Below are positions 1-5,069 of a stretch of DNA of 5,320 bases, in pieces. Numbering within the stretch: position 1 is the first letter of the stretch; each line of letters starts with the position of its first letter. This stretch comes from Sphingomonadaceae bacterium (GTDB lineage Bacteria > Pseudomonadota > Alphaproteobacteria > Sphingomonadales > Sphingomonadaceae). A program made the position numbers and the translations under genes. The notes beneath the pieces are model-generated. The model worked only from the letters and a program-made list of their open reading frames with translations, ran no database searches and was not told the DNA's origin. The stretch covers positions 1-5,320 of the forward strand of contig JACMKH010000121.1 of the NCBI GenBank assembly GCA_014380205.1, written 5' to 3'.

Positions 1-605
1 AACTGCTGCTCGCCGCCGGATTCGCGCCTGCGTCGCCGCATCGCCCGCTCGACGATCCCGCGCTCGCCGCCGCGCGCCGCGCGGTCGATCTGGTGCTCGC
101 GGCGCACGAGCCGTTTCCCGCGATCGCGATCGACCGACACTGGCAGCTGGTCGCGGCGAATGCCGGGTTCACGCCGTTGCTCGCGGGCGTCGACCCGGCG
201 CTGCTGCGGCCCCCCGTCAACGTGCTGCGGCTGAGCCTGCACCCCGATGGTGCGGCGCCCAATATCGTCAATCTGGGCCAGTGGCGCGCGCATATCTTCC
301 CGCGGCTCGAGGAGCAGATTCGCGCGACCGGCGATCGGGTGCTGATCCGGTTGCTCGACGAGCTGCGCGGCTATCCCGGCCGCGAGGACGATGAGGCCGA
401 CAATCCCTATGCCGGGATCGCCGTGCCGCTGATCCTGCGCACGCCGATGGGCGAGCTGTCGTTCATCTCGACGACGACGATGTTCGGCACGCCCGTCGAC
501 ATCACGCTCGCCGAGCTTGCGGTCGAGAGCTTCCTTCCAGCCGATCCCCAAACGCTCGCGGCGCTGCGCGAGATGCAGGCCGCAGCCTCGGCGACCGCCC
601 ATTAG
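1..605 (+). CDS. XRE-family transcriptional regulator with MmyB-like ligand-binding domain (5' truncated by window edge)
   Basis: The reading frame is open from the left edge (first whole codon at 3) to TAG at 603-605, giving 200 codons without a start, so the N-terminus lies outside the window. A GTG at 93 is an internal valine, because clear family sequence (LLLAAGFAP, then RPLDDPALAAAR) precedes it in frame. The visible part matches the MmyB-like ligand-binding domain found C-terminal to a Cro/C1-type HTH: HEPFPAIAIDRHW, then NVLRLSLHPDG, then a NLGQWRAH segment and a C-terminal stretch with PLILRTPMGELSF. In this family the HTH occupies roughly the first 70 residues and the C-terminal PAS-like domain is thought to bind a small, possibly fatty-acid-like ligand. 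The HTH itself is not visible here. Its target is unknown; regulation of a divergent or adjacent enzyme gene off the left edge would be typical. The family call is firm; the DNA-binding role is inferred from the family. Confidence 0.88.
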   Translation, partial: LLLAAGFAPASPHRPLDDPALAAARRAVDLVLAAHEPFPAIAIDRHWQLVAANAGFTPLLAGVDPALLRPPVNVLRLSLHPDGAAPNIVNLGQWRAHIFPRLEEQIRATGDRVLIRLLDELRGYPGREDDEADNPYAGIAVPLILRTPMGELSFISTTTMFGTPVDITLAELAVESFLPADPQTLAALREMQAAASATAH

Positions 606-649
606 CGAAGCCGCTTCAATCTTGGCTCCGGCTGCTCTAACCTGCGCGG

Positions 650-1708
650 ATGATAGAGGGGGCGCAGTCGCCGGGCGAGACGCCCGAACGCAAGGGCCGA
701 ATCAGCCGCCACGCGATTCGCGTCGCGATGTGGGCGCTGCCGCTCGCGGTGCTCGCCAACATCGCCTTCTTCCTGTGGACGCTCGACGGCCGGCGGTTGT
801 CGGAGATCATCGAGCGGCCGAGCCTGATCTTCGTCGCGATCGGCCTCGCCTTCGTTCCCTGGATCACGAACATTATCCGGATGGCGATCTGGTGCCGCTT
901 CCTCGAGATTCCGCTTAGCCTGCGCCAGAACGCGCGCGTGATGCTCGGCACCGTGCTCGGCAACGCGATCACGCCGACCGCAACCGGATCGACCGTGATC
1001 CGCTGGGGATTCCTCGTCAACGAGGGCGTCCCGGCCGACCGCGCGACGACGGTGATCACGGTGCAGACCGCCGAGGACACGGTCGTGATCTTCGGGACGA
1101 TGGGCGTCGCGCTGACCATCGCGACGATGATCGAGCTCCCCGCCGCGTTCCGCTCGTTCGAGTGGATCAGCGGGACGGTCGATTCTACCTTGCTGGCGCT
1201 AGGCTTCGTCGCGGGGCTGGTAGCGCTGCTGTGCCTGCTCGCGGGGGGAGCGCGCGGAGGCTGGTTCGGCGCGCGGGTCAAGGATTGGGTGGCGCGCGCG
1301 ATGGCGCGGCTGGCCGAGGGGATCGCGAACGTCCGCCGGGACTGGGGGCTTATCCTGCGGCACGGCAAGAGCGTGGTCGCGGCGAGCATGGCGCTCGCGG
1401 TGCTGCAATGGATCGCGCGCTATTCGGTGGCGACGGCGGTGATCGGCTTCGCGGGCGCGCAGATGCTGCCGCTGCTCTATCTGGGGCTGCAATGGCTGGT
1501 GTTCACCTTCAGCACCGTGGTGCCCACGCCGGGCGGGATGGGCGGGACCGAGGCCGCCTTCCTGCTGCTTTACGCGCCCTTCGTGCCCCCCGACCGGCTC
1601 GGGCCGGTCATGGTGATCTGGCGGCTCGTATTGTTCTACGGGCCGGTGCTGATCGCCGCGCTGATTTTCATGGGGTTGCGAGGGCGGGCCGATGCGAGAC
1701 CAGTGTAG
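650..1708 (+). CDS. Lysylphosphatidylglycerol synthase TM-region / UPF0104 flippase-like integral membrane protein
   Basis: This 352-residue inner-membrane protein has hydrophobic spans at about residues 24-44, 58-82, 140-162, 180-199, 241-268, 272-291 and 320-343. A charged N-terminus (residues 1-23) has no cleavable signal peptide. Two family landmarks are visible: the polar membrane-embedded segment around residues 104-125 (GNAITPTATGSTVIRWG, then a NEGVPADRA loop) and the signature PTPGGMGGTEAAF at 292-304. The latter corresponds to the P-x-PGG-x-G-x-xEA(A/S)F motif of the MprF flippase domain. No soluble aminoacyltransferase domain follows, so this is the stand-alone TM form. Relatives are proposed to move lipids or polyprenyl-linked substrates across the membrane, but the substrate here cannot be read from the sequence. 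ATG 650 is chosen because it gives the full N-terminus. There is no convincing Shine-Dalgarno, and the gene sits 44 bp after the regulator, so it may be cotranscribed with it or have its own leaderless start. Confidence 0.85.
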   Translation: MIEGAQSPGETPERKGRISRHAIRVAMWALPLAVLANIAFFLWTLDGRRLSEIIERPSLIFVAIGLAFVPWITNIIRMAIWCRFLEIPLSLRQNARVMLGTVLGNAITPTATGSTVIRWGFLVNEGVPADRATTVITVQTAEDTVVIFGTMGVALTIATMIELPAAFRSFEWISGTVDSTLLALGFVAGLVALLCLLAGGARGGWFGARVKDWVARAMARLAEGIANVRRDWGLILRHGKSVVAASMALAVLQWIARYSVATAVIGFAGAQMLPLLYLGLQWLVFTFSTVVPTPGGMGGTEAAFLLLYAPFVPPDRLGPVMVIWRLVLFYGPVLIAALIFMGLRGRADARPV

Positions 1709-1721
1709 CGCTCGGCCCGCC
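1683..1721. terminator. Strong hairpin across the end of the flippase-like gene, possible (bidirectional) terminator
   Basis: GGCGGGCCGA at 1683-1692 is perfectly complementary to TCGGCCCGCC at 1712-1721. With a one-base bulge at 1693 the stem extends by three more pairs (1694-1696 with 1709-1711), giving about 13 bp around a 12-nt loop that contains the TAG stop at 1706-1708. There is no T-run on either side, so intrinsic termination in the classical sense is unproven. It could instead be a 3'-end stabilising hairpin. Its symmetric position just beyond the stop of the possible minus-strand ORF at 1724 would suit a shared terminator between convergent genes. Confidence 0.45.
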
Positions 1722-1723
1722 AC

Positions 1724-1876
1724 TCACAGGGTGGGTTGGGTTTGGAACGTCTCCATCGTTGCATAGCGCGTGCCAGTTTGACGCGAAGGCGGATCGGCGG
1801 GCGAGACGATGGTGTCCGCACCGTTAAGCTTTTCCGCGCCTGTCAAATATTCCGACATCGGCTGAAACCAATTCAT
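1724..1876 (-). CDS. Possible small protein, 50 aa, unknown function (tentative)
   Basis: A minus-strand ORF runs from ATG at 1876-1874 to TGA at 1726-1724 and fills most of the spacer between two plus-strand genes. An in-frame ATG further upstream (1909) is less likely. The product begins MNWFQPMSEYLTGAEKLNG and ends TFQTQPTL, with a balanced composition (W, F, Y, D, E, T). Antisense shadows in this GC-rich DNA are typically Arg/Pro/Ala-rich. Third-position GC is about two thirds, lower than in the neighbouring genes, so codon use neither proves nor excludes coding. Shine-Dalgarno support is poor: AAGG abuts the start codon directly. The stop lies 2 bp from a strong hairpin that could end its transcript. 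No family is recognised. The alternative is a non-coding spacer with a chance ORF. Confidence 0.3.
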   Translation of the reverse strand: MNWFQPMSEYLTGAEKLNGADTIVSPADPPSRQTGTRYATMETFQTQPTL

Positions 1877-1877
1877 C

Positions 1878-1909
1878 CTTGGCAGCGCCCGCGTTGATCG
1901 CCACATCAT
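1878..1909 (+). promoter_or_regulatory. Putative sigma-32 (heat-shock)-like promoter for the MBL-DUF4230-nadA operon
   Basis: CTTGGCA at 1878-1884 resembles the CTTGAAA-type -35 element. CCACATCA at 1901-1908 resembles the CCCCATNT-type -10 element of sigma-32 promoters, with 16 bp between them. The implied transcription start, roughly 7-9 nt beyond CCACAT, falls on or next to ATG 1915, which would make the mRNA leaderless. A vegetative sigma-70 reading (TTGGCA, 17-bp spacer, CACATC) is also possible but has a poor -10. This is motif matching by eye only. Confidence 0.35.
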
Positions 1910-1914
1910 CGGCG

Positions 1915-2772
1915 ATGGGCGATCAGCAGGCAGGACTGACGCAGGAGCTGCACCCGCTGGTGCGACGGGTGCTCGCGCCCAACCCTTCGGCGTTCACCTA
2001 TACGGGCACGCAGACCTATATCATCGGGCGCGGCGAGGTCGCGGTGATCGATCCGGGCCCCGATCTCGCGGCGCATGTCGAGGCGATCCTCGCGGCGACG
2101 AGCGGCGAGACGATGCGCCATATCGTCTGCACGCATACGCACCGCGACCACAGCCCCGCCACGCGCGCGCTTCAGGCGGCGACGGGGGCGGAGATCGTAG
2201 GCTGCGCGCCGCTTGCGCTGAGCGACGACGGGCCGCGCGCCGATGCGAGCTTCGATGAAGACTATGCACCCGACCGGGTGCTTCGCGAAGGCGAGAGGCT
2301 GCGCGGGCCGGGCTGGACGCTCGAAGCCGTCGCGACCCCGGGCCACACCTCGAACCATCTCTGCTACGCGCTGGTCGAGGCGGGCGCGCTGTTCACCGGC
2401 GATCACGTCATGGGCTGGTCGACCACCGTCGTCTCGCCCCCCGATGGCGACATGGCCGCCTATATGGCGAGCCTCGACAAGCTCCAGGCGCGCGCGGACG
2501 CGATCTATTATCCCGCGCATGGCGAGCCCGTCGAGGCGCCCGCGCGGCTCGTCCGTGGGCTGATCGGGCATCGCCGCCAGCGCGAGGGGCAGATATTGCG
2601 GGCACTCGACGCGGGACCGGGCGTTATCCCCGATATGGTCGCGCAAATGTACAAGGGTCTCGACCCGAGGCTCACCGGGGCGGCAGGCCGGTCGGTGCTC
2701 GCGCATCTCATCGACCTTGGCGCGCGCGGGCTGGTCGAGCAGGACGGAGAGGCATGGAAGAAGGCGGCGTAG
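1915..2772 (+). CDS. LACTB2-like metallo-beta-lactamase-fold hydrolase with C-terminal winged helix
   Basis: From ATG 1915 the product is 285 residues. All metal-binding motifs of the MBL fold are present: HTHRDH at 74-79 (H74, H76, D78, H79), H144 in TPGHTSNH, D163 in the FTGDHVMG segment, and H202 in PAHG. An N-terminal APNPSAFTYTGTQTY stretch and the GDHVMGW context are typical of the LACTB2/glyoxalase-II-like branch. The last ~70 residues (from about 215) look like the small winged-helix domain of that branch. It is probably a cytosolic two-metal hydrolase of thioester or phosphodiester bonds; human LACTB2 is an endoribonuclease, but the bacterial substrate is unknown. A TTG at 1879 would add 12 residues, but it lies inside the likely promoter, and the extension is not conserved-looking. 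ATG 1915 lacks a Shine-Dalgarno and may be leaderless. It is the first gene of a tight operon. Confidence 0.88.
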   Translation: MGDQQAGLTQELHPLVRRVLAPNPSAFTYTGTQTYIIGRGEVAVIDPGPDLAAHVEAILAATSGETMRHIVCTHTHRDHSPATRALQAATGAEIVGCAPLALSDDGPRADASFDEDYAPDRVLREGERLRGPGWTLEAVATPGHTSNHLCYALVEAGALFTGDHVMGWSTTVVSPPDGDMAAYMASLDKLQARADAIYYPAHGEPVEAPARLVRGLIGHRRQREGQILRALDAGPGVIPDMVAQMYKGLDPRLTGAAGRSVLAHLIDLGARGLVEQDGEAWKKAA

Positions 2773-3497
2773 CGAGCGAGGCGCGGAGCGAGCCGCGCGC
2801 GGCGCGCGCGGCGCGCAACTGGGCGCTGGGCTGCACCTTGATGGTGCTCGCGGCGATCGGCGCGCTCGTCTTCCTGACCAGCGACCTGATGGACCGCTTC
2901 TTCGGCGGCGGACCCGATCCCGAGACGATCGCGACCGCGAGCCTTGAGGGGCTGCGCGAGCAGAATGTGCTCGTGCCCTTCGCCGCGCGCTTCGTCGCGG
3001 TGACTACCTCGACCCAGCGGCGCTTCGGGCTTAGCGCGCGCAAGACGCTTATCATGCCCGGCGACGTGCGCTACGAGCTCGATCTCGCGCAGCTCGGCGA
3101 GGATGACCTCGCATGGGATCCCGAGGCGCGGACGCTCACCGTGACCTTGCCCGATGTCACCGTGGCCGGACCCGAGATCGATATGCGGCAGATCCGCGAA
3201 TATGACGAGGGCGGTATCCTGATGGCGTTGAGCGACGCCGAGGATGCGCTCGACACCGCCAACCAGCGCGCCGCGCGCCAGTCGCTGCTCGAGCAGGCGC
3301 AGGGCGAAACGCCGATGCGGCTCGCGCGTGAGGCCGCTCGGAGCGCGGTCGAGCGCAACTTCGAGCTGCCGTTGCGCGCGGCCGAGGTCGACGCCGACGT
3401 CGTCGTCCGCTTCGCGCACGAGGGCGAGCGCAACACCAACCGGATGGATCGATCGCGCGACATATTGCGCGAGCGCAGAAACGCCGAGGGGCGATAG
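2754..3497 (+). CDS. DUF4230 domain-containing membrane-anchored protein
   Basis: This 247-residue protein has a charged cytoplasmic N-terminus (1-22), one hydrophobic segment at about 24-43 (ALGCTLMVLAAIGALVFL) and a remaining domain probably exposed on the periplasmic side. The globular part matches DUF4230: a first strand region NVLVPFAARFVAVTT (71-85), a MPGDVRYELDL turn (101-111), beta-rich LTVTLPDVTVAGPEID (128-143), then a long charged helix region (about 160-205) and a terminal strand VDADVVVRF. The family has no assigned biochemical function. ATG 2754 overlaps the end of the MBL gene by 19 nt in another frame. It is preceded by GGAG at 2746-2749 with a 4-nt spacer, which supports this start and translational coupling. 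The stop is 9 nt before nadA. A structural or envelope-related role is only a guess. Confidence 0.85.
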   Translation: MEEGGVASEARSEPRAARAARNWALGCTLMVLAAIGALVFLTSDLMDRFFGGGPDPETIATASLEGLREQNVLVPFAARFVAVTTSTQRRFGLSARKTLIMPGDVRYELDLAQLGEDDLAWDPEARTLTVTLPDVTVAGPEIDMRQIREYDEGGILMALSDAEDALDTANQRAARQSLLEQAQGETPMRLAREAARSAVERNFELPLRAAEVDADVVVRFAHEGERNTNRMDRSRDILRERRNAEGR

Positions 3498-3501
3498 GAG
3501 G
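3496..3501 (+). promoter_or_regulatory. Consensus ribosome binding site of nadA
   Basis: AGGAGG at 3496-3501 overlaps the last two bases of the DUF4230 TAG stop and lies 5 nt before ATG 3507. It fixes the nadA start and indicates that both genes are translated from one transcript. Confidence 0.85.
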
Positions 3502-3506
3502 CCGAG

Positions 3507-4517
3507 ATGGACGCACGTCAGGGCATTGGCGGCACGCTCACCGGGGTCGACATCCGCGCCGAGATCGGCCGGCTGCGCGACGAGCGCAACGCCGTCATCC
3601 TCGCGCATTATTACCAGACGCCCGACATCCAGGACATCGCGGACTTCGTCGGCGACAGCCTCGATCTGTCGCGCAAGGCGGCCGAGACCGACGCCGAGGT
3701 GATCGCATTCTGCGGGGTCAAGTTCATGGCCGAGGTCGCGAAGATCCTGTCGCCCGAGAAGATCGTCGTGCTGCCCGATCTCGCCGCCGGGTGCAGCCTC
3801 GAGGACAGCTGCCCGCCCGACAAGTTCCGCGCCTTCCGCGAGGCGCACCCCGATCACATCGCGCTGACCTACATCAACTGCTCGGCGGCGGTGAAGGCGC
3901 TGTCGGACATCATCGTGACATCGTCGTCGGCGGAGAAGATCCTCTCGCAGATCCCGATGCACCAGAAAATTATCTTCGCGCCCGACAAGCATCTCGGCGG
4001 CTATCTCGCGCGCAAGACCGGTCGCGACATGCTGCTGTGGCCGGGCGTGTGCATCGTCCACGAGGCGTTCTCGGAAACCGAGCTGATCAAGCTCAAGGCG
4101 CTCCATCCCGGCGCGCCCGTGCTCGCGCATCCCGAATGCCCCGCGCACATCCTCGATCACGCCGACCACATCGGCTCGACCTCGTCGATCCTCGCCGAGG
4201 CCAAGGCGAGCCCGGCGCAGACGATCATCATCGCGACCGAACCGCACATCATGCACCAGATGGAAAAGGCGGTCCCCGAGAAGACCTTCATCGGCGCGCC
4301 CGGGGCGGACGGCAACTGCAACTGCAACATCTGCCCATACATGGCGCTCAACACGATGGAGAAGCTCTACGTCGCGCTGCGCGATCTCGAACCTAGGATC
4401 GAGATCGACGAGGAGACGCGGATCGCGGCCAAGAAGTCGCTCGACCGCATGCTGGCGATGGCCTCGGCGAGCGTCGGCATGGGCGATCTCGGCGCGGCGA
4501 GGGTGACGGGCGACTGA
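3507..4517 (+). CDS. nadA: Quinolinate synthase NadA (4Fe-4S enzyme of de novo NAD synthesis)
   Basis: NadA condenses iminoaspartate (from aspartate via NadB) with dihydroxyacetone phosphate to quinolinate in the cytosol, using a 4Fe-4S cluster as Lewis acid. The 336-residue product is full length. Three cysteines expected to bind the cluster are present: C96 in LAAGCSLED, C182 in WPGVCIVHE, and a third in the C-terminal CNCNICPYM segment, where C276 is the best candidate and C271 and C273 are extra. Active-site residues known from family structures are recognisable: H34 and Y36 in ILAHYYQ, S51 in GDS, Y122 and N124 in TYINC, the SSS run at 139-141, H185, H208 and E210 in AHPEC, and T225. A perfect Shine-Dalgarno supports ATG 3507. 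It is the last gene of the three-gene operon. nadB and nadC are not in the window and must be elsewhere if the pathway is complete. Confidence 0.97.
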   Translation: MDARQGIGGTLTGVDIRAEIGRLRDERNAVILAHYYQTPDIQDIADFVGDSLDLSRKAAETDAEVIAFCGVKFMAEVAKILSPEKIVVLPDLAAGCSLEDSCPPDKFRAFREAHPDHIALTYINCSAAVKALSDIIVTSSSAEKILSQIPMHQKIIFAPDKHLGGYLARKTGRDMLLWPGVCIVHEAFSETELIKLKALHPGAPVLAHPECPAHILDHADHIGSTSSILAEAKASPAQTIIIATEPHIMHQMEKAVPEKTFIGAPGADGNCNCNICPYMALNTMEKLYVALRDLEPRIEIDEETRIAAKKSLDRMLAMASASVGMGDLGAARVTGD

Positions 4518-4530
4518 TACGAGCCATCAG
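4514..4530 (+). terminator. Weak hairpin over the nadA stop codon
   Basis: CTGAT at 4514-4518 and ATCAG at 4526-4530 form a 5-bp stem with a 7-nt loop spanning the TGA stop. It is short and has no T-run. The rest of the 96-bp convergent spacer (4518-4613) contains a run of nine G (4545-4553) and a GAGGC/GCCTC pair (4533-4537 with 4553-4557), but no convincing intrinsic terminator for either gene. Confidence 0.15.
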
Positions 4531-4613
4531 GGGAGGCGGTCGCTGGGGGGGGGCCTCGGTCGGATCTTCCTTTCACCGTGTTCGAGGGTTGCTGCGGGAT
4601 CGCTTCCCCGGCG

Positions 4614-4892
4614 TCAGCTGAGGCCCATGTCCTCGATCGTGACGCAGACGGTTATGCCGGCCCTGTTCGTCGTGCAGAACTCCCAGCGTGAGAATCGGCC
4701 GTCTTCATCGCGGGCGCTGACGCTGACGTTCAGCCCGTCGGGGGGCTTCAGTCCGGCGGCCACCAAGGCCGCGCTCGGCTGCTCCAGGGCCGCGCGTCTC
4801 GCCTCTGCGTCGAGCTTGTGGAGCCGGACGGAGCGTGGCAGCCCCTCGGCGATCAGTTGCTGCTGATAGATTTCCGCCTCATTTGTAGCCAT
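4614..4892 (-). CDS. Small protein, 92 aa, resembling NHLP (nitrile-hydratase-like leader peptide) precursors; function unknown
   Basis: The start ATG (4892-4890) is chosen because GGGAGGAG (4903-4896, minus strand) lies 3 nt before it, a strong ribosome binding site. The frame is open further upstream to 4973, but that extension has no such signal. The product starts MATNEAEIYQQQLIAEGLPR. Residues 21-60 are an Ala/Arg/Leu-rich helix followed by EQPSAALVAAGLKPPDGLNV and SVSARDEDG. The order P-x-AAL, G-L, P-x-G, then alternating V-x-V recalls the NHLP leader domain, itself related to nitrile hydratase alpha. The ~27-residue tail contains aromatic residues and two cysteines, C73 and C83 (EFCTTNRAGITVC). 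No nitrile hydratase metal motif (CxxCxC) is present, and there is no signal peptide. It lies downstream of, and codirectional with, an RTX-type gene. The coding call is good; the NHLP relationship is by eye and uncertain. Confidence 0.75.
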   Translation of the reverse strand: MATNEAEIYQQQLIAEGLPRSVRLHKLDAEARRAALEQPSAALVAAGLKPPDGLNVSVSARDEDGRFSRWEFCTTNRAGITVCVTIEDMGLS

Positions 4893-5028
4893 CTTCTCCT
4901 CCCTGCTGTGACAGGCCGTGCATGCGCCATGGGCGAGGCCGCCGCGCGGGCCCGTCGCGAAACCGCCCGCCAAGGCGCAACGCGAAATCCTCTTCAGCGG
5001 TCAGCCAGACACCCGCGCGAACATCCAT
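4879..5028 (-). CDS. Possible 49-aa ORF overlapping the start of the NHLP-like gene (tentative)
   Basis: On the minus strand GGAGG (5041-5037) lies 8 nt before ATG 5028. The frame runs to TGA at 4881-4879, which overlaps the first 14 nt of the next gene, an arrangement typical of translational coupling. The product begins MDVRAGVWLTAEEDFALRLG and ends GGEDGYK. The first half looks protein-like; the second half is Arg/Pro/Gly-rich as in non-coding GC-rich DNA. No family is recognised. It may be a short leader or upstream ORF, a small protein, or a chance ORF in the 177-bp spacer between the RTX-type gene and the NHLP-like gene. A frameshift joining it to the frame of the downstream gene cannot be excluded. 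Confidence 0.3.
   Translation of the reverse strand: MDVRAGVWLTAEEDFALRLGGRFRDGPARRPRPWRMHGLSQQGGEDGYK
4896..4903 (-). promoter_or_regulatory. Ribosome binding site of the 92-aa NHLP-like gene
   Basis: On the minus strand GGGAGGAG is followed by AAG and then ATG; measured from its GGAGG core the spacer is 5 nt. It decides the start at 4892 in place of longer in-frame alternatives. Confidence 0.75.
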
Positions 5029-5053
5029 GGCCCGATCCTCCCTACCACCATGA

Positions 5054-5067
5054 GGCGCGGCCGCGCC
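5054..5067. repeat. 14-bp perfect GC palindrome just after the RTX-type gene stop
   Basis: GGCGCGGCCGCGCC is self-complementary and begins 2 bp beyond the minus-strand stop at 5070. As a hairpin it would give only about 5 bp with a 4-nt loop and no T-run, so it is at best a weak terminator or mRNA-end structure. Confidence 0.35.
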
Positions 5068-5069
5068 CT

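Noticed and set aside
637..1389. 250-codon minus-strand frame opposite the flippase-like gene
   Set aside because: Antisense shadow: Ser/Arg/Thr/Pro-rich low-complexity product without a family, overlapping a clear membrane-protein gene.
1879..1914. TTG 1879 as the start of the MBL protein
   Set aside because: It falls within the likely -35 element, has no Shine-Dalgarno, and the 12 added residues do not look like family sequence. ATG 1915 is preferred, though not proven.
1906..2706. 266-codon minus-strand frame opposite the MBL gene
   Set aside because: Arg-rich shadow of a gene with complete metal-binding motifs.
2508..4256. 582-codon open frame on the minus strand opposite the MBL, DUF4230 and nadA genes
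   Set aside because: It is exactly antisense to three well-supported genes, its product is Arg/Asp/Gly/His-rich with no recognisable domain, and long antisense frames are expected in DNA with such high third-position GC.
4893..4973. N-terminal extension of the NHLP-like protein containing a CTACH (heme c-like CxxCH) motif
   Set aside because: It would start at TTG without a clear Shine-Dalgarno, has no signal peptide for cytochrome c maturation, and the strong ribosome binding site before ATG 4892 lies inside it. The CxxCH is probably chance.
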